Assembly: GCA_023715865.1 (NCBI GenBank) | Contig: JAMBOW010000002.1 | Span: 124,001 to 188,000 of the forward strand | DNA: 64,000 bases | DNA from: Neobacillus mesonae | Lineage (GTDB): Bacteria > Bacillota > Bacilli > Paenibacillales > Paenibacillaceae | Reading direction: 5' to 3' | Position numbers and translations under genes: made by a program | Part shown: positions 47,669 to 56,850 of the stretch, one piece after another | Numbering within the stretch: the first letter of the stretch is position 1 | Layout of the letters: each line of letters starts with the position of its first letter | The notes under the pieces: generated by a model | Told to the model about the DNA's origin: nothing | The model's database searches: none | The model's input: only the letters and a program-made list of their open reading frames with translations

Positions 47669-48295
47669 TTACTTAATTGTCCCATAACGCAAAAGTTCCT
47701 TACGATAAGCGAACATGGCCGCCAGCGGATCTTCTGAATTTATCACTCCTGAAATAATAGCTATTCCGGATGCTCCGGCTTCAATCAGCTCTCCGACATT
47801 TTCAGGCTGCACTCCTCCAATCGCAATCACAGGTACGCTCACTTCATAGCAGATTTTTCGAAGTGAATCGATTCCGCGTGGGGCAGCACCCGGTTTACTG
47901 GAGGAGTCGTAAATATGACCATAGATTAAAAAACCAGCTCCCTGGAATTCAGCCTGCTTCGCTTCCTGTAAACTGTGAACAGATACCCCTAAACGCAGAG
48001 GGCTATTCCGATTCGAATGCTGCCGCTCCAACTTAATTTGGTTCAATTCCTCCATTCCAATTTGATGGGTGCCGACAGCGTATTTGTGGGTTAGACTAAC
48101 CTGGCGGTTCAGTCCGATCTTGGAAAGCGGAACATGGTTTTGAGTAAGGGAACCGATAAACCGCTCAATTTCCATACGGGTTCGTTCTCGATCTCGGATA
48201 TGCATAGCAGTTACGTAAGGCCATATTTCCGAAAAAATCTCAATCCATGCCTTGTAAGGCACCTTCGTAGATGAAATGACGTGAAATTCGAGCAT
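47669..48295 (-). CDS. tenI: Thiazole tautomerase TenI (thiamine phosphate synthase fold)
   Basis: 208-residue TIM-barrel protein of the ThiE/TenI family. Matching segments are AMHIRDRERT, GVSVHSLQEAKQAEFQGAGFLIYGHIYDSSSKPGAAPRGID and VPVIAIGGVQPENVGELIEAGASGIAIISGV. The SVHSL and GHIY regions match TenI, which isomerises the thiazole, rather than ThiE. The start at 48293-48295 matches the family N-terminus, but it has no good ribosome site, and the frame is open to 48364 with a TTG. It is the first gene after the TPP riboswitch and terminator. Confidence 0.85.
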   Translation of the reverse strand: MLEFHVISSTKVPYKAWIEIFSEIWPYVTAMHIRDRERTRMEIERFIGSLTQNHVPLSKIGLNRQVSLTHKYAVGTHQIGMEELNQIKLERQHSNRNSPLRLGVSVHSLQEAKQAEFQGAGFLIYGHIYDSSSKPGAAPRGIDSLRKICYEVSVPVIAIGGVQPENVGELIEAGASGIAIISGVINSEDPLAAMFAYRKELLRYGTIK

Positions 48296-48439
48296 ACGAC
48301 GTTCAGAAATAATCTCTCTGCCCCTTTCGACTGTTCTGATGCTCCAAGCAAGATAGCTATGCAATGGAATAATCCAAATCCCAAAACAGCTTGATCTTTC
48401 AATGGCTTACAGCATTAAGTGCTACATTGAAATAACAAC

Positions 48440-48469
48440 AAAAAAACCACTCCTCGTAAGAAGTGGTTT
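48440..48469 (-). terminator. Expression-platform terminator of the TPP riboswitch
   Basis: The minus-strand stem AAACCACT/AGTGGTTT (48462-48469 with 48444-48451) is followed by T residues (48440-48447). It lies about 97 nt downstream of the TPP aptamer and 145 nt before tenI, consistent with ligand-induced termination. Confidence 0.8.
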
Positions 48470-48565
48470 AATATCACATTAAAAATGAAGACTGCTGTAT
48501 CCTTCATAAGACTAAGCATCGTATTCAGTAAAGAATAATGAACCTCAGCTTTAAAGAAACTAGCA

Positions 48566-48668
48566 GCTATCCCACTTCCCTACGCTGGTATAATCCAGAT
48601 CAGGTACAAAGAGTCCGGAATCGATTTCTTCCATCTCAGCCGCAAACGAGCGGCTCCCCTAGTGATTC
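48566..48668 (-). promoter_or_regulatory. TPP riboswitch (THI element)
   Basis: On the minus strand the aptamer core is near canonical: CTAGGGGAGCC and GGCTGAGA (thi-box, pyrimidine sensor), a variable P3 arm, then GTACCTGATCTGGAT and CCAGCGTAGGGAAGTGG (pyrophosphate sensor). It binds thiamine pyrophosphate and should turn off the tenI-thiO-thiS-thiG-thiF operon through the downstream terminator. The extent is approximate to a few nucleotides. Confidence 0.93.
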
Positions 48669-48741
48669 GTATATTGTTGTAAAGTACGAAGATTATGTTA
48701 GCACAAAAGTAAGGATTTGGAAAGTATCAGCTTTATTAGTC

Positions 48742-50292
48742 TTAGACTTTAGCAGACCATTCTTCCACGTTCCATGTCTTGGTTACCCAATCCTCGTAAA
48801 AATCAGGTTCATGAGAGACGAGCAATACAGTACCTTTGAATTCCTTGAGTGCCCGTTTGAGCTCTTCCTTCGCAACGACATCCAAGTGGTTCGTCGGCTC
48901 ATCGAATAAGATCCAGTTAGTTTCACGCATCATCAATTTACATAGACGCACCTTTGCTTGTTCGCCCCCGCTCAGCATGTTAAGCGGTCTGGTGATATGT
49001 TCGTTCTTGAGTCCGCAGCGAGCCAGATGAGCACGCACTTCGTGCTGATTCAAGTGAGAAAATTCATTCCATACGTCATCAATTGGCGTAATCTTCCCAG
49101 GACGTACCTCCTGTTCGAAATAAGACGGATAGAGGAAATCACCTAAATAGGTTTTTCCGCTGATCGCTGGAATTTTACCAAGAATCGTTTTGAGGAGCGT
49201 GGATTTACCAACCCCGTTGTAGCCGACAATTGCAATTTTATCACCGCGTTCAATGGTCATCGACATTTTGGGCAGCAATGGATAATCATAGCCAATCTCA
49301 AAATCGATGCCTTCAAAAACAGTCTTTCCGCTCGCACGAGCTTCTTTAAAGCCAAATACCGGTTTGGCTGCTTCCTCAGGACGGTCAATTCGTTCCAGCC
49401 GGTCTAATTGCTTCTCACGGCTCTTAGCACGACCGGAGGTTGAATAGCGTGCCTTGTTGCGCTGAATGAAATCTTCTTGTTTCTTAATAAATTCCTGCTG
49501 TTTCTCATAAGCATCAATATGCTGATTCTTATTAATGTCTGCCATGTCAAGAAACTTGTTGTAGTTGGCAGAATAACGTGTTAATTTTGCAAATTCCAAA
49601 TGATAAATGATGTTAACGACCTGATTCATAAATTCGGTATCATGAGAGATCAGCATAAAAGCATAAGGGTAATCTTTCAAATAACGTGTCAACCATTCAA
49701 TGTGTTCAACATCCAGATAGTTAGTCGGCTCATCCAAGAGCAGTACGTTTGGTTTCTCAAGCAAGAGCTTCGCAAGCAGAACCTTTGTCCGCTGTCCCCC
49801 GCTTAATGCAGATACATCACGATCGAGTCCAATGGCATTAAGTCCAAGACCATTCGCCATCTCTTCAACTTTTACATCAATCAGATAAAAATCGCCGATT
49901 TCCAGCTGCTCCTGAATTTCACCCATCTCTTCGAGCAGTTGTTCTAATTGCTCAGGTGTTGCATCAGCCATCTTTTCTGTAATAACCATCATCTCTTTTT
50001 CAAGCTCAAGCAAAGGTAAGAAAGCATCCTTTAATACATCGCGGATCGTCTTTCCCGGGGTCAGCTTTGTATGCTGATCCAAGTATCCATAGCGAACTTT
50101 GGGTGTCCACTCCACTTTACCGCTGTCTTTAAGCAGTTGGCCGGTTAAAATATTCATCAGCGTTGATTTTCCAACTCCGTTGGCACCGACTAATCCGACA
50201 TGTTCACCTGCCAGCAAACGGAAGGATACATTTTTAAATAATGTGCGTTCTCCAAAATTATGGCTGACATTTTCTACAGTCAATAAACTCAT
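48742..50292 (-). CDS. ABC-F family ATPase
   Basis: Duplicated soluble ABC ATPase of 516 residues without membrane spans. The first domain has GANGVGKST and LSGGQRTKVLLAKLLLEKPNVLLLDEPTNYLD, and the second has GYNGVGKST and LSGGEQAKVRLCKLMM with DEPTNHLD. The ~80-residue linker is rich in charged residues (KKQEDFIQRNKARYSTSGRAKSREK), as in ribosome-acting ABC-F proteins (EttA/YfmR-like). It probably aids translation or antibiotic resistance; which is unclear. The ATG has TAGGAG about 13 nt upstream. The 233-bp gap before it has no recognised element. Confidence 0.9.
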   Translation of the reverse strand: MSLLTVENVSHNFGERTLFKNVSFRLLAGEHVGLVGANGVGKSTLMNILTGQLLKDSGKVEWTPKVRYGYLDQHTKLTPGKTIRDVLKDAFLPLLELEKEMMVITEKMADATPEQLEQLLEEMGEIQEQLEIGDFYLIDVKVEEMANGLGLNAIGLDRDVSALSGGQRTKVLLAKLLLEKPNVLLLDEPTNYLDVEHIEWLTRYLKDYPYAFMLISHDTEFMNQVVNIIYHLEFAKLTRYSANYNKFLDMADINKNQHIDAYEKQQEFIKKQEDFIQRNKARYSTSGRAKSREKQLDRLERIDRPEEAAKPVFGFKEARASGKTVFEGIDFEIGYDYPLLPKMSMTIERGDKIAIVGYNGVGKSTLLKTILGKIPAISGKTYLGDFLYPSYFEQEVRPGKITPIDDVWNEFSHLNQHEVRAHLARCGLKNEHITRPLNMLSGGEQAKVRLCKLMMRETNWILFDEPTNHLDVVAKEELKRALKEFKGTVLLVSHEPDFYEDWVTKTWNVEEWSAKV

Positions 50293-50525
50293 ATAATGCA
50301 GTTGCTCCTATCTTGTATGGCATATGCCTTTAATATCTATTCTTATCTTCAAGTCTGTCTTTTGGATTGATCAGCTGTCTTTCTATTATTATCAGAATCT
50401 TGTTCAATCCATCTAATAAGATATATTAGCATAATTAAGAGCTCTACCGAAACTAAGATTTTTAAGGAGTCGCTTTCCAGGAGCAAAAATGATAAGACTT
50501 AGCATAAATAAAAGAAGCAGTTGGA

Positions 50526-51521
50526 TTATCTATCGGTTTCCATATTGGAACAGCTATGTTCGTAGTAGCCTGAAGCTGCTGCTTCTTTGGGTCCTGTAAA
50601 TCTCTCTAAAGGTATGTAAGGATAAGAGCAAGTACTCGGATAATAGTATTTGACTCCCGACTCCGGATCCAACCCACCCATAATTGGCGTGGACTTGATT
50701 AATCGGCCGCTGCCAAATGCATAATTGTTGTAATACCCTGCACCCACAGGGATTCCTTGAATAAATGCCATTACTCCAACGTCATTAATCGTGTTATACC
50801 ATTCTTCCTCTGATATGACAGGAAGTGTAAATCGATAGGCTCCACTGCTGCGCAGAGCTTTCTCATTATGAATACGAATGGAATAGGCAAGATCTTCTTG
50901 AATAGTACTTACGATAGTTTGCCTCCTCACATGCTCAAAGTCTTCAGCATTCCGGAGAAGCGGGATATCTGTTAGTGATTGAATTTCTTCCAAATAGCCT
51001 TCAAGCCACCGATCTGAAGAATGATCATAGGCATAAACGTAGTTGTCGAGCGTAAAGCGAACCGTGTTTCCTGATTCATCTGAATAGATATACAGCTTCT
51101 TCTCTGTCCACAAATGCTCTTCCGCATCGTAACCATCCTGATCCGTATACGGAAAGCTCCGATAAATATAGTAGCCGTCATAATCGATAACGAGAAGTGC
51201 AGGAAGATAAGTCATAAATGCTTTTTGTGCTGACTGATCCCCCTCTATACCAAAGTTCAATGATATTGTATGCATGAAAGTTTGCAGAATGAGATCCTTA
51301 TCAACACGAACCGACTTCGAGGAGGCATACCCTGATTCAAGTGACGGATCCTCATTCTGATGCATGTTGCTGCTTGCATCCTGCACTGCAGTCTGGACAG
51401 CCTGAGTATACTTCTGCTCGAGAATAATTACCTCTGCTTCATCCTTCATACTTAAGCTCCCAAGCCAAAAGATCGGAAAGAATATCAATACGAAAAGGAT
51501 GGCATAATCAGTAATCCTCAT
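50526..51521 (-). CDS. Tad-like operon single-span protein D, last gene
   Basis: 331-residue protein of unknown family. An N-terminal hydrophobic segment (ITDYAILFVLIFFPIFWLGS) is followed by a long soluble, mainly beta-rich region (YIYRSFPYTDQDG, YYYPSTCSYPYIPLERF). The start at 51519-51521 overlaps the preceding gene and has GGAGG upstream. Its position at the end of the pilus/secretion operon suggests an outside-facing pilin-like or adhesin component (inference). Two cysteines near the C-terminus could form a disulfide. The family was not recognised. Confidence 0.75.
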   Translation of the reverse strand: MRITDYAILFVLIFFPIFWLGSLSMKDEAEVIILEQKYTQAVQTAVQDASSNMHQNEDPSLESGYASSKSVRVDKDLILQTFMHTISLNFGIEGDQSAQKAFMTYLPALLVIDYDGYYIYRSFPYTDQDGYDAEEHLWTEKKLYIYSDESGNTVRFTLDNYVYAYDHSSDRWLEGYLEEIQSLTDIPLLRNAEDFEHVRRQTIVSTIQEDLAYSIRIHNEKALRSSGAYRFTLPVISEEEWYNTINDVGVMAFIQGIPVGAGYYNNYAFGSGRLIKSTPIMGGLDPESGVKYYYPSTCSYPYIPLERFTGPKEAAASGYYEHSCSNMETDR

Positions 51522-52059
51522 TAATAACCATGCCTCCGTAATTCGCAAATATCGAGCTTCCCTCACTCGTATCTATCTGCAGCCACTCCATGAAAATGTC
51601 AGCAGGTGTCCTGTTCGTATTCGCGCAAGTAACATGAAAAAAATCTCCGGCCGTAAGCTTGTAAACTCGCGCTGGATCATGCTTGTCCAGCTCGCTATCT
51701 GGAAATAGGACATTTAGAACTTGATCATTATAGTAACCATCCCATACCGCCTCGAACTTTCCAGAAAAAGTATCTTCGTTCATGGGGTCTGTATACTCCG
51801 GCACATATTTTTTGTGCATATGCTCAAGCTCGATAGTATAGGTATTGCCAGTTCTCTCCAGCTCGATTTGAAACTGTTCATACATTGTAGGAGTAATGTA
51901 TCCCTTTGTCCTTACTGCATCAACGAACTTAGTAACCGTATTATATGCAGCCAATCTGGATAGATCATCCTGCTTCCCGGCAGCTTCAACAGCCGGATAA
52001 ACATAAAGAAGCAGTACAGCAAGCAAGGCTGCCAGTATTTTTGAAATACTGTTAATCAA
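51508..52059 (-). CDS. Tad-like operon single-span protein C
   Basis: 183-residue protein, family not recognised. An N-terminal hydrophobic signal or anchor (SKILAALLAVLLLYVYPAVEAA) is followed by an acidic soluble domain with a single Cys (HVTCANTN). It begins 4 nt inside the previous gene, so translation is coupled. By position it is a minor pilin or TadE-like pseudopilin of the secretion system (inference); there is no Gly-x4-Glu prepilin motif. Confidence 0.75.
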   Translation of the reverse strand: MINSISKILAALLAVLLLYVYPAVEAAGKQDDLSRLAAYNTVTKFVDAVRTKGYITPTMYEQFQIELERTGNTYTIELEHMHKKYVPEYTDPMNEDTFSGKFEAVWDGYYNDQVLNVLFPDSELDKHDPARVYKLTAGDFFHVTCANTNRTPADIFMEWLQIDTSEGSSIFANYGGMVINEDY

Positions 52060-52409
52060 GGAGAACCGACCTCCTTTCGAAAATCGATTTGTATGAGATC
52101 ACCGGCAGGACCTCTAATATAATGAGCTGTGTATTGAATATCTGGATCAAATTGTTCATCATCGGCCTGAATTTGACCATCTAGGGTTACCCGAATTGAA
52201 TCCTCTTGCATAAACCTTACCTTGTTTCGTACATAAGCCCCGCTGACAACCGGGTCTACTGCGTCCCCAAGAACGGTTTGTATTCTGCCATCCTGCACGG
52301 ATTGAAATTGACGTCTAGCCTTAGCTGCCTCTTCCATTGAAGATAACAAGGATAGAGTCAATGTGCAGGCTCCAATCCAAAGAGTAACTGCTGCACTTAT
52401 AAGCAGCAT
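52056..52409 (-). CDS. Tad-like operon single-span protein B (TadE-like)
   Basis: 117-residue protein with an N-terminal membrane segment (LLISAAVTLWIGACTLTLSLL) and a short polar domain, resembling TadE/TadF-type pseudopilins in size and layout only. The ATG at 52407-52409 has no ribosome site. An in-frame CTG at 52428-52430, just after an in-frame stop, has GGAAGGG 6 nt upstream and may be the true start (seven extra residues). It overlaps the next gene by 4 nt. Confidence 0.7.
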   Translation of the reverse strand: MLLISAAVTLWIGACTLTLSLLSSMEEAAKARRQFQSVQDGRIQTVLGDAVDPVVSGAYVRNKVRFMQEDSIRVTLDGQIQADDEQFDPDIQYTAHYIRGPAGDLIQIDFRKEVGSP

Positions 52410-52466
52410 CGTTCGAGTATGTTCTGCCAGCTAGATCCCTTCCTTCTGACAAAGTACATTTTTCTC

Positions 52467-52952
52467 TTAAGACTGAACAAATAACAATCCCCTGACTACA
52501 TTGGAGCTGTCCTTAATAACAGTTGCTTTGAACCTGCCGCTGGGATTTACATACTCATTTTTACGTTCATTTAAAGTGTTATTTAAAGAACCCATCGTTG
52601 TGCCTTCAGGATTAAGCACTTCTCCATAGCCATAATTGGTATCAGAGCTGATATTCAGTGGATAGCCATACCATTGTCCCTCCGGATTTTTACCTGTTCT
52701 AATATAAATTCCAAACTGATCTTTGCCTGTAAATTTACGAAGTGCATTTGTTACTTGTGAACCGCTGATTGTAGTTCCGTCATATACGGTAAAGGAGGCT
52801 TGCGACAGCTCCGTTTGAATATCAGCAAAATTGTTTTGTGCGGTCTTGGTTGCTTCCTGTGCAGAAATAAATAAAATTACGACGATCGTAATAAGTGCGA
52901 TCGTAAGAAAAATGCCAGCTGCAACTTTTAATGCGGATGAAGCATTTTGCAT
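52467..52952 (-). CDS. Tad-like operon pilin-like protein A
   Basis: 161-residue single-span protein. Residues ~9-28 (KVAAGIFLTIALITIVVILF) form a strongly hydrophobic N-terminal helix followed by an amphipathic segment and a small globular domain (GKDQFGIYIRTGKN, VRGLLFVQS). This is the layout of a pilin whose leader is absent. It lacks the Gly-Phe/Glu cleavage signature of type IV prepilins. Directly downstream of the TadB/C-like protein, it is the best candidate for the major pilin or pseudopilin (inference). Confidence 0.75.
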   Translation of the reverse strand: MQNASSALKVAAGIFLTIALITIVVILFISAQEATKTAQNNFADIQTELSQASFTVYDGTTISGSQVTNALRKFTGKDQFGIYIRTGKNPEGQWYGYPLNISSDTNYGYGEVLNPEGTTMGSLNNTLNERKNEYVNPSGRFKATVIKDSSNVVRGLLFVQS

Positions 52953-52979
52953 ATTCTAACCTCCGATATAATTCTAGTT

Positions 52980-55037
52980 TTAGATTTTCTGAATCTGATC
53001 ATAGTAAATATTCATTTGTGTAAAGCTCACCGCAATGAGTGGAACGACTAAATAAAGAAAAATAAGTGCATACATGGGTGTAAACCCGATCATTCTCCCC
53101 CATTCCGCCTTTGTCTCGATCAGCTTGGCATATTCCTGTCTGCGCTGTTCGAAGTAGAACGACATTTGGCCTTCCAAATCATCAAAAGCTTCTTTAATGG
53201 TGATGGCCCCCAAAGACAGCAAGAGCTTATCTACAACCCGCTGAAACTCCGGCAAAGATACCTCTTGCTTGAGTTCTTCTAGTGCCGCCTCCGGTCCATG
53301 CTCGTAATGTAGGAGGCATTTTTGGATAGGAGTTTTAAAAATAACGGCAAAACGATTCAGCCATTCCAGTATTTCTTCAACAGACATCCGATCCATTTCT
53401 CTTAGAATGGAAATTACAGTCTGAAATTGATAAACTTCATGCCTCATATCCATACTCCGAACTTTGCGCTGAATATAAAGCAGCAGCACCGGAAGCTGAT
53501 ATCCCACATACCCCACTCCAAAACTGATAAGCAATTCCCACCACTTAAAGACCTCTCGGTTCCAAGCCTGCAGCTTGTCCATGATTCGGGGCACTGCATT
53601 AAGCAGATCCTCTTTTGCCAGATGATCTTGTGACAGTTCTAAGAGCGATTGTTCTATCTCTTCAGAAGTGCTTTTTGAATTCATATTTAAGTCACGCATA
53701 ACCTTTTCATCCAGCTCGCTCCAAGCCCGTGACTCTGCCAGCTCTTCGGCTGGCAATTCACCAAAAATCGTTGTACTCATCACAGGCTTGCTCACAAGAT
53801 GCCCTTGCTCAAGAAGATGCAAAAACTGAATGCTTCCTATAGTAAAAACAAAGCACATCGCAAAACAGACAAGTCTGCGTACCAGAAACCATTCGATTTT
53901 TAGATGTGTATTTGTTTCACGGAGCAGTCTGACCATTGAATTGTAGCTGCTCGTACCCGGACGTGGACTAAAGCTTGATACGATTACACGCATCCATTTC
54001 CATCTATACATCTGTTTCTCAGGTATCTTTTTCTTCTCTGAAACACGAAAGACCGTCTCTTGATTCCGCTGCAGCTGCTGAAGCAGGATATAGCAGGCGA
54101 TAATAATGACATAAATCGATAGTAGAACAATAACCCCCATTTTGCTGTCGTAGAAATCGTTCATAGTCGGGAAACTGCTTCTTGCCCATTTTTCTATCGG
54201 CTTTGTGAAGAAGACCGGAGCCAAACTTATTACGTTAAGTCCTTTTAATAAATAATCGAGCTTATCCAGCCGTAAAATTTCCAAGTGGATCTCCTGTGTA
54301 AGACTGCTGATTCCTTTTAAAAAGACAGATCCATGTTCCGTATCCTGATCCCCAAATTCCATGACCATATATGAGATACCGGCAAAAGCCTTTAAAAAAC
54401 GATTAGGAGCAGTTTCATAATACCGTTCAAGCTCTTCATCAGGATTAGTAGAGGTCAGCGCTGTATAAATAAGCATGGCATGTCTTGTTGCTTCTCCGGT
54501 CACGGATTCAGCAGCTTCATAAAGCGCCTCTTCTACCATTCCATGCTGATGATATTTGTGACGAACATCGGCAAACAGCTCCACCATCTCAGAGAGCAGT
54601 TTCCGCTCATACCGTGCCACCGTCATATCCAAAAACAAACTATTGATGATAATGCCGACAAGCAAAGATAGAATGATAAAGCTTATACCAGGCTGAAATG
54701 ACAGTAATACACAGCCAGAAATTATAAAGGAGATCCATATGGTAAATGTCAGTTTCATGGTGTGACAACGAAGCAAATATTCACTCATTCCCTGCTGGTA
54801 GCTCAGCTTCTTTCGCATAAGTAATATGTAATGAGAAACTCCCGGTATTTTCAGTCCGACATGATAAGATTTTGCGAAAAAGGAATTGATTGAAGCTAGG
54901 TTCTGAATTTTGCTTACCGGCTTATACATTCCTTGTTCATCTTGCCGACGGTTCGCTCGCAGTATAAATCCGTAGACGAGCAGTAATCCCGTTAACGAAA
55001 TGAGAAGCAAAACTATGAGCCATTCCTTAAGAGACAT
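52980..55037 (-). CDS. Double-length TadB/TadC-like membrane protein
   Basis: 685-residue membrane protein that looks like two Tad inner-membrane platform halves in one chain. The first half has an N-terminal span, then a T2SSF-like helical domain around residues 150-270 (GMVEEALYEAAESV). A second half of similar layout ends with the paired spans typical of TadC (GFTPMYALIFLYLVVPLIAVSF). The start at 55035-55037 overlaps the ATPase gene by 11 nt with GAGGTGA upstream. In Tad systems TadB and TadC are separate genes, so this is a fusion or tandem duplication. Confidence 0.82.
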   Translation of the reverse strand: MSLKEWLIVLLLISLTGLLLVYGFILRANRRQDEQGMYKPVSKIQNLASINSFFAKSYHVGLKIPGVSHYILLMRKKLSYQQGMSEYLLRCHTMKLTFTIWISFIISGCVLLSFQPGISFIILSLLVGIIINSLFLDMTVARYERKLLSEMVELFADVRHKYHQHGMVEEALYEAAESVTGEATRHAMLIYTALTSTNPDEELERYYETAPNRFLKAFAGISYMVMEFGDQDTEHGSVFLKGISSLTQEIHLEILRLDKLDYLLKGLNVISLAPVFFTKPIEKWARSSFPTMNDFYDSKMGVIVLLSIYVIIIACYILLQQLQRNQETVFRVSEKKKIPEKQMYRWKWMRVIVSSFSPRPGTSSYNSMVRLLRETNTHLKIEWFLVRRLVCFAMCFVFTIGSIQFLHLLEQGHLVSKPVMSTTIFGELPAEELAESRAWSELDEKVMRDLNMNSKSTSEEIEQSLLELSQDHLAKEDLLNAVPRIMDKLQAWNREVFKWWELLISFGVGYVGYQLPVLLLYIQRKVRSMDMRHEVYQFQTVISILREMDRMSVEEILEWLNRFAVIFKTPIQKCLLHYEHGPEAALEELKQEVSLPEFQRVVDKLLLSLGAITIKEAFDDLEGQMSFYFEQRRQEYAKLIETKAEWGRMIGFTPMYALIFLYLVVPLIAVSFTQMNIYYDQIQKI

Positions 55038-56832
55038 AAACGTCACCTCTGTGCTCAGAAAGCCATCTTCTAAAAAGAATCGCATCTTCCATACTCATGT
55101 GCGACAGCATTTCATCCCGGTTATGTTCCGATAGCGAAGAGTTAACATGGTACTTTCCATGCTTGTACTCCACAATATTGCGATATTTAAAAGAACCATT
55201 TGATCGGGATTCGGCTCCAAACGGAGTACATTCAGTAATCCGTTCAATATATCTTTTGCCATCCGCATCCTTCTTGAGATGGATGTCAAAATTAATAACA
55301 CTTGCAACCTGTTCCTCAGCTACGGACTCCTGCCTGAAGATACCCGCCTTCAACAGAGAGTTTCTTAAAGAAAATATGAGATCAGAGAACGTCTTGGCAT
55401 GATGAGTAAATACAGTGAATAAGCTTGCTACCTGCGACATTTGAATCATCCATGCTGCTACCTCATCGCTCGCAACTTCACCAAGGATATTCACTGTTCC
55501 GTCTGTCTTCTTCTGAAGATCAAGACCCTCTTGTCCGGTAATATGATCTGTTTCTCTGAATGTTAATATATTGCGTCTGCTATAAAGCTTTCTTAAATGG
55601 AGCTCAAAGGCCATCTCTTGAACACGAAGGGTATGGTAGGGATATATATGCTCAATCATCGCCATAAGCAGTGTAGTTTTACCTGAGCCCTGAGCCCCTG
55701 TAATCGCAGTAATTCTACTGCCTTTCATTAGAAATTTAATCAACTCGATGACAGGCTCAGCATTCTCACCAACAATCAACTTCGTCAGAGTCGTACTTTG
55801 CAAGTCAAATTTCCGGACGAAAAATGCCCATGATTCTGAAAAAGGCGGCCGTACTACAACAACTCTCGATCCATCCTTCATATCATTTACTTTATAGCCC
55901 TTTGATTCAGACAGCTGCCCCGGGTGATTGTATTTGTAAATATTTTGGCACACCCTTTTCAGTTCTCTCTCCGTTCCAAAAGATAAGAATGACAAATGAA
56001 TGGACTTTCCTTTGTAAAATATCCAGATACTTTCGGTCGCCCTAGAAGACTCATCATCTCGATATTCCCTTGTTAAGTGAAAATTATTATTAGATTTATC
56101 ATTATTTATTGATGAAAAGTCAGCATCCATCAATCCGCTAACCCCTCCGCTTACCCCGTCGATCCGCTGATCACGAATTTCATCAACTACCGAAAACCCC
56201 TTGTACTGTTGGTAGATTCTTTGCACAACAATGTTCACCTTATCTATGAAGCTAATCTCCCTATATTCACAAGAAAATATATATCTAATATCTTCATCTG
56301 TAATCACGTAGCTGTCTTGAGCGTTATCCCCTTCTCTGCTTCGAAGCTCAGCTAAATCATATGTATCAATCAGGTTGGATAACGCCTCAGTTCCAAATTG
56401 CTGTTTATAAATATAAAACACAATTTCAAATTGGTCCTGAATGCTTAAATTTTGAGCGCTCTCAAATGGAATAGCCTCGTTAATGTTCTCCTCACTAAGT
56501 CCATAGCTGTGAATCAAGAGATCGGCAATCAAATTTTTAACAAACGCCTTGTCACTGACATTCCCTGAGATACAATCTTTAAGCGCACGTCTCATGTCTG
56601 CTCTTTGATTTAACCTCCGCTTATACTCCTCCTCATGCAGTCCTGCGTCTGCAAGCTGAGTGTGACTGAGTTCATGGAGAGACTGCTTGATATACTCCGT
56701 TAGATGCTCAATGGTGCTTTCTTCTCTGCTCCCTCCCTGTAAGCGTATTGAGAGTAACCGGACATTTCTAACCCGCATAATGAGCAGTAATACAGCTGCT
56801 GAGGTCAATAGAAAGAGGAGAAATATATTCAT
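55027..56832 (-). CDS. CpaF/TadA-like secretion ATPase with N-terminal membrane anchor
   Basis: 601-residue type II/IV secretion ATPase. Walker A is GAQGSGKTTL, the Asp/Glu box region is NILGEVASDEVAAW, and the His box is FTVFTHHAKT. The N-terminal half is mostly helical and ends with the family strand pair (DGSRVVVVRPPFSESWAF). Unlike typical cytosolic CpaF, it starts with a membrane-spanning helix (IFLLFLLTSAAVLLLIM), and a short Asn-rich stretch (INNDKSNNN) interrupts the middle. The start follows GAGGAGG. It powers assembly or export by the platform protein encoded next (family knowledge). Confidence 0.9.
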   Translation of the reverse strand: MNIFLLFLLTSAAVLLLIMRVRNVRLLSIRLQGGSREESTIEHLTEYIKQSLHELSHTQLADAGLHEEEYKRRLNQRADMRRALKDCISGNVSDKAFVKNLIADLLIHSYGLSEENINEAIPFESAQNLSIQDQFEIVFYIYKQQFGTEALSNLIDTYDLAELRSREGDNAQDSYVITDEDIRYIFSCEYREISFIDKVNIVVQRIYQQYKGFSVVDEIRDQRIDGVSGGVSGLMDADFSSINNDKSNNNFHLTREYRDDESSRATESIWIFYKGKSIHLSFLSFGTERELKRVCQNIYKYNHPGQLSESKGYKVNDMKDGSRVVVVRPPFSESWAFFVRKFDLQSTTLTKLIVGENAEPVIELIKFLMKGSRITAITGAQGSGKTTLLMAMIEHIYPYHTLRVQEMAFELHLRKLYSRRNILTFRETDHITGQEGLDLQKKTDGTVNILGEVASDEVAAWMIQMSQVASLFTVFTHHAKTFSDLIFSLRNSLLKAGIFRQESVAEEQVASVINFDIHLKKDADGKRYIERITECTPFGAESRSNGSFKYRNIVEYKHGKYHVNSSLSEHNRDEMLSHMSMEDAILFRRWLSEHRGDVYVS

Positions 56833-56850
56833 TAGAACCTCCTCACCCAT

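Noticed and set aside
48211-48402. Small 63-residue frame after the TPP terminator
   Set aside because: It overlaps tenI in another frame, starts with TTG without a ribosome site and has no recognisable motif.
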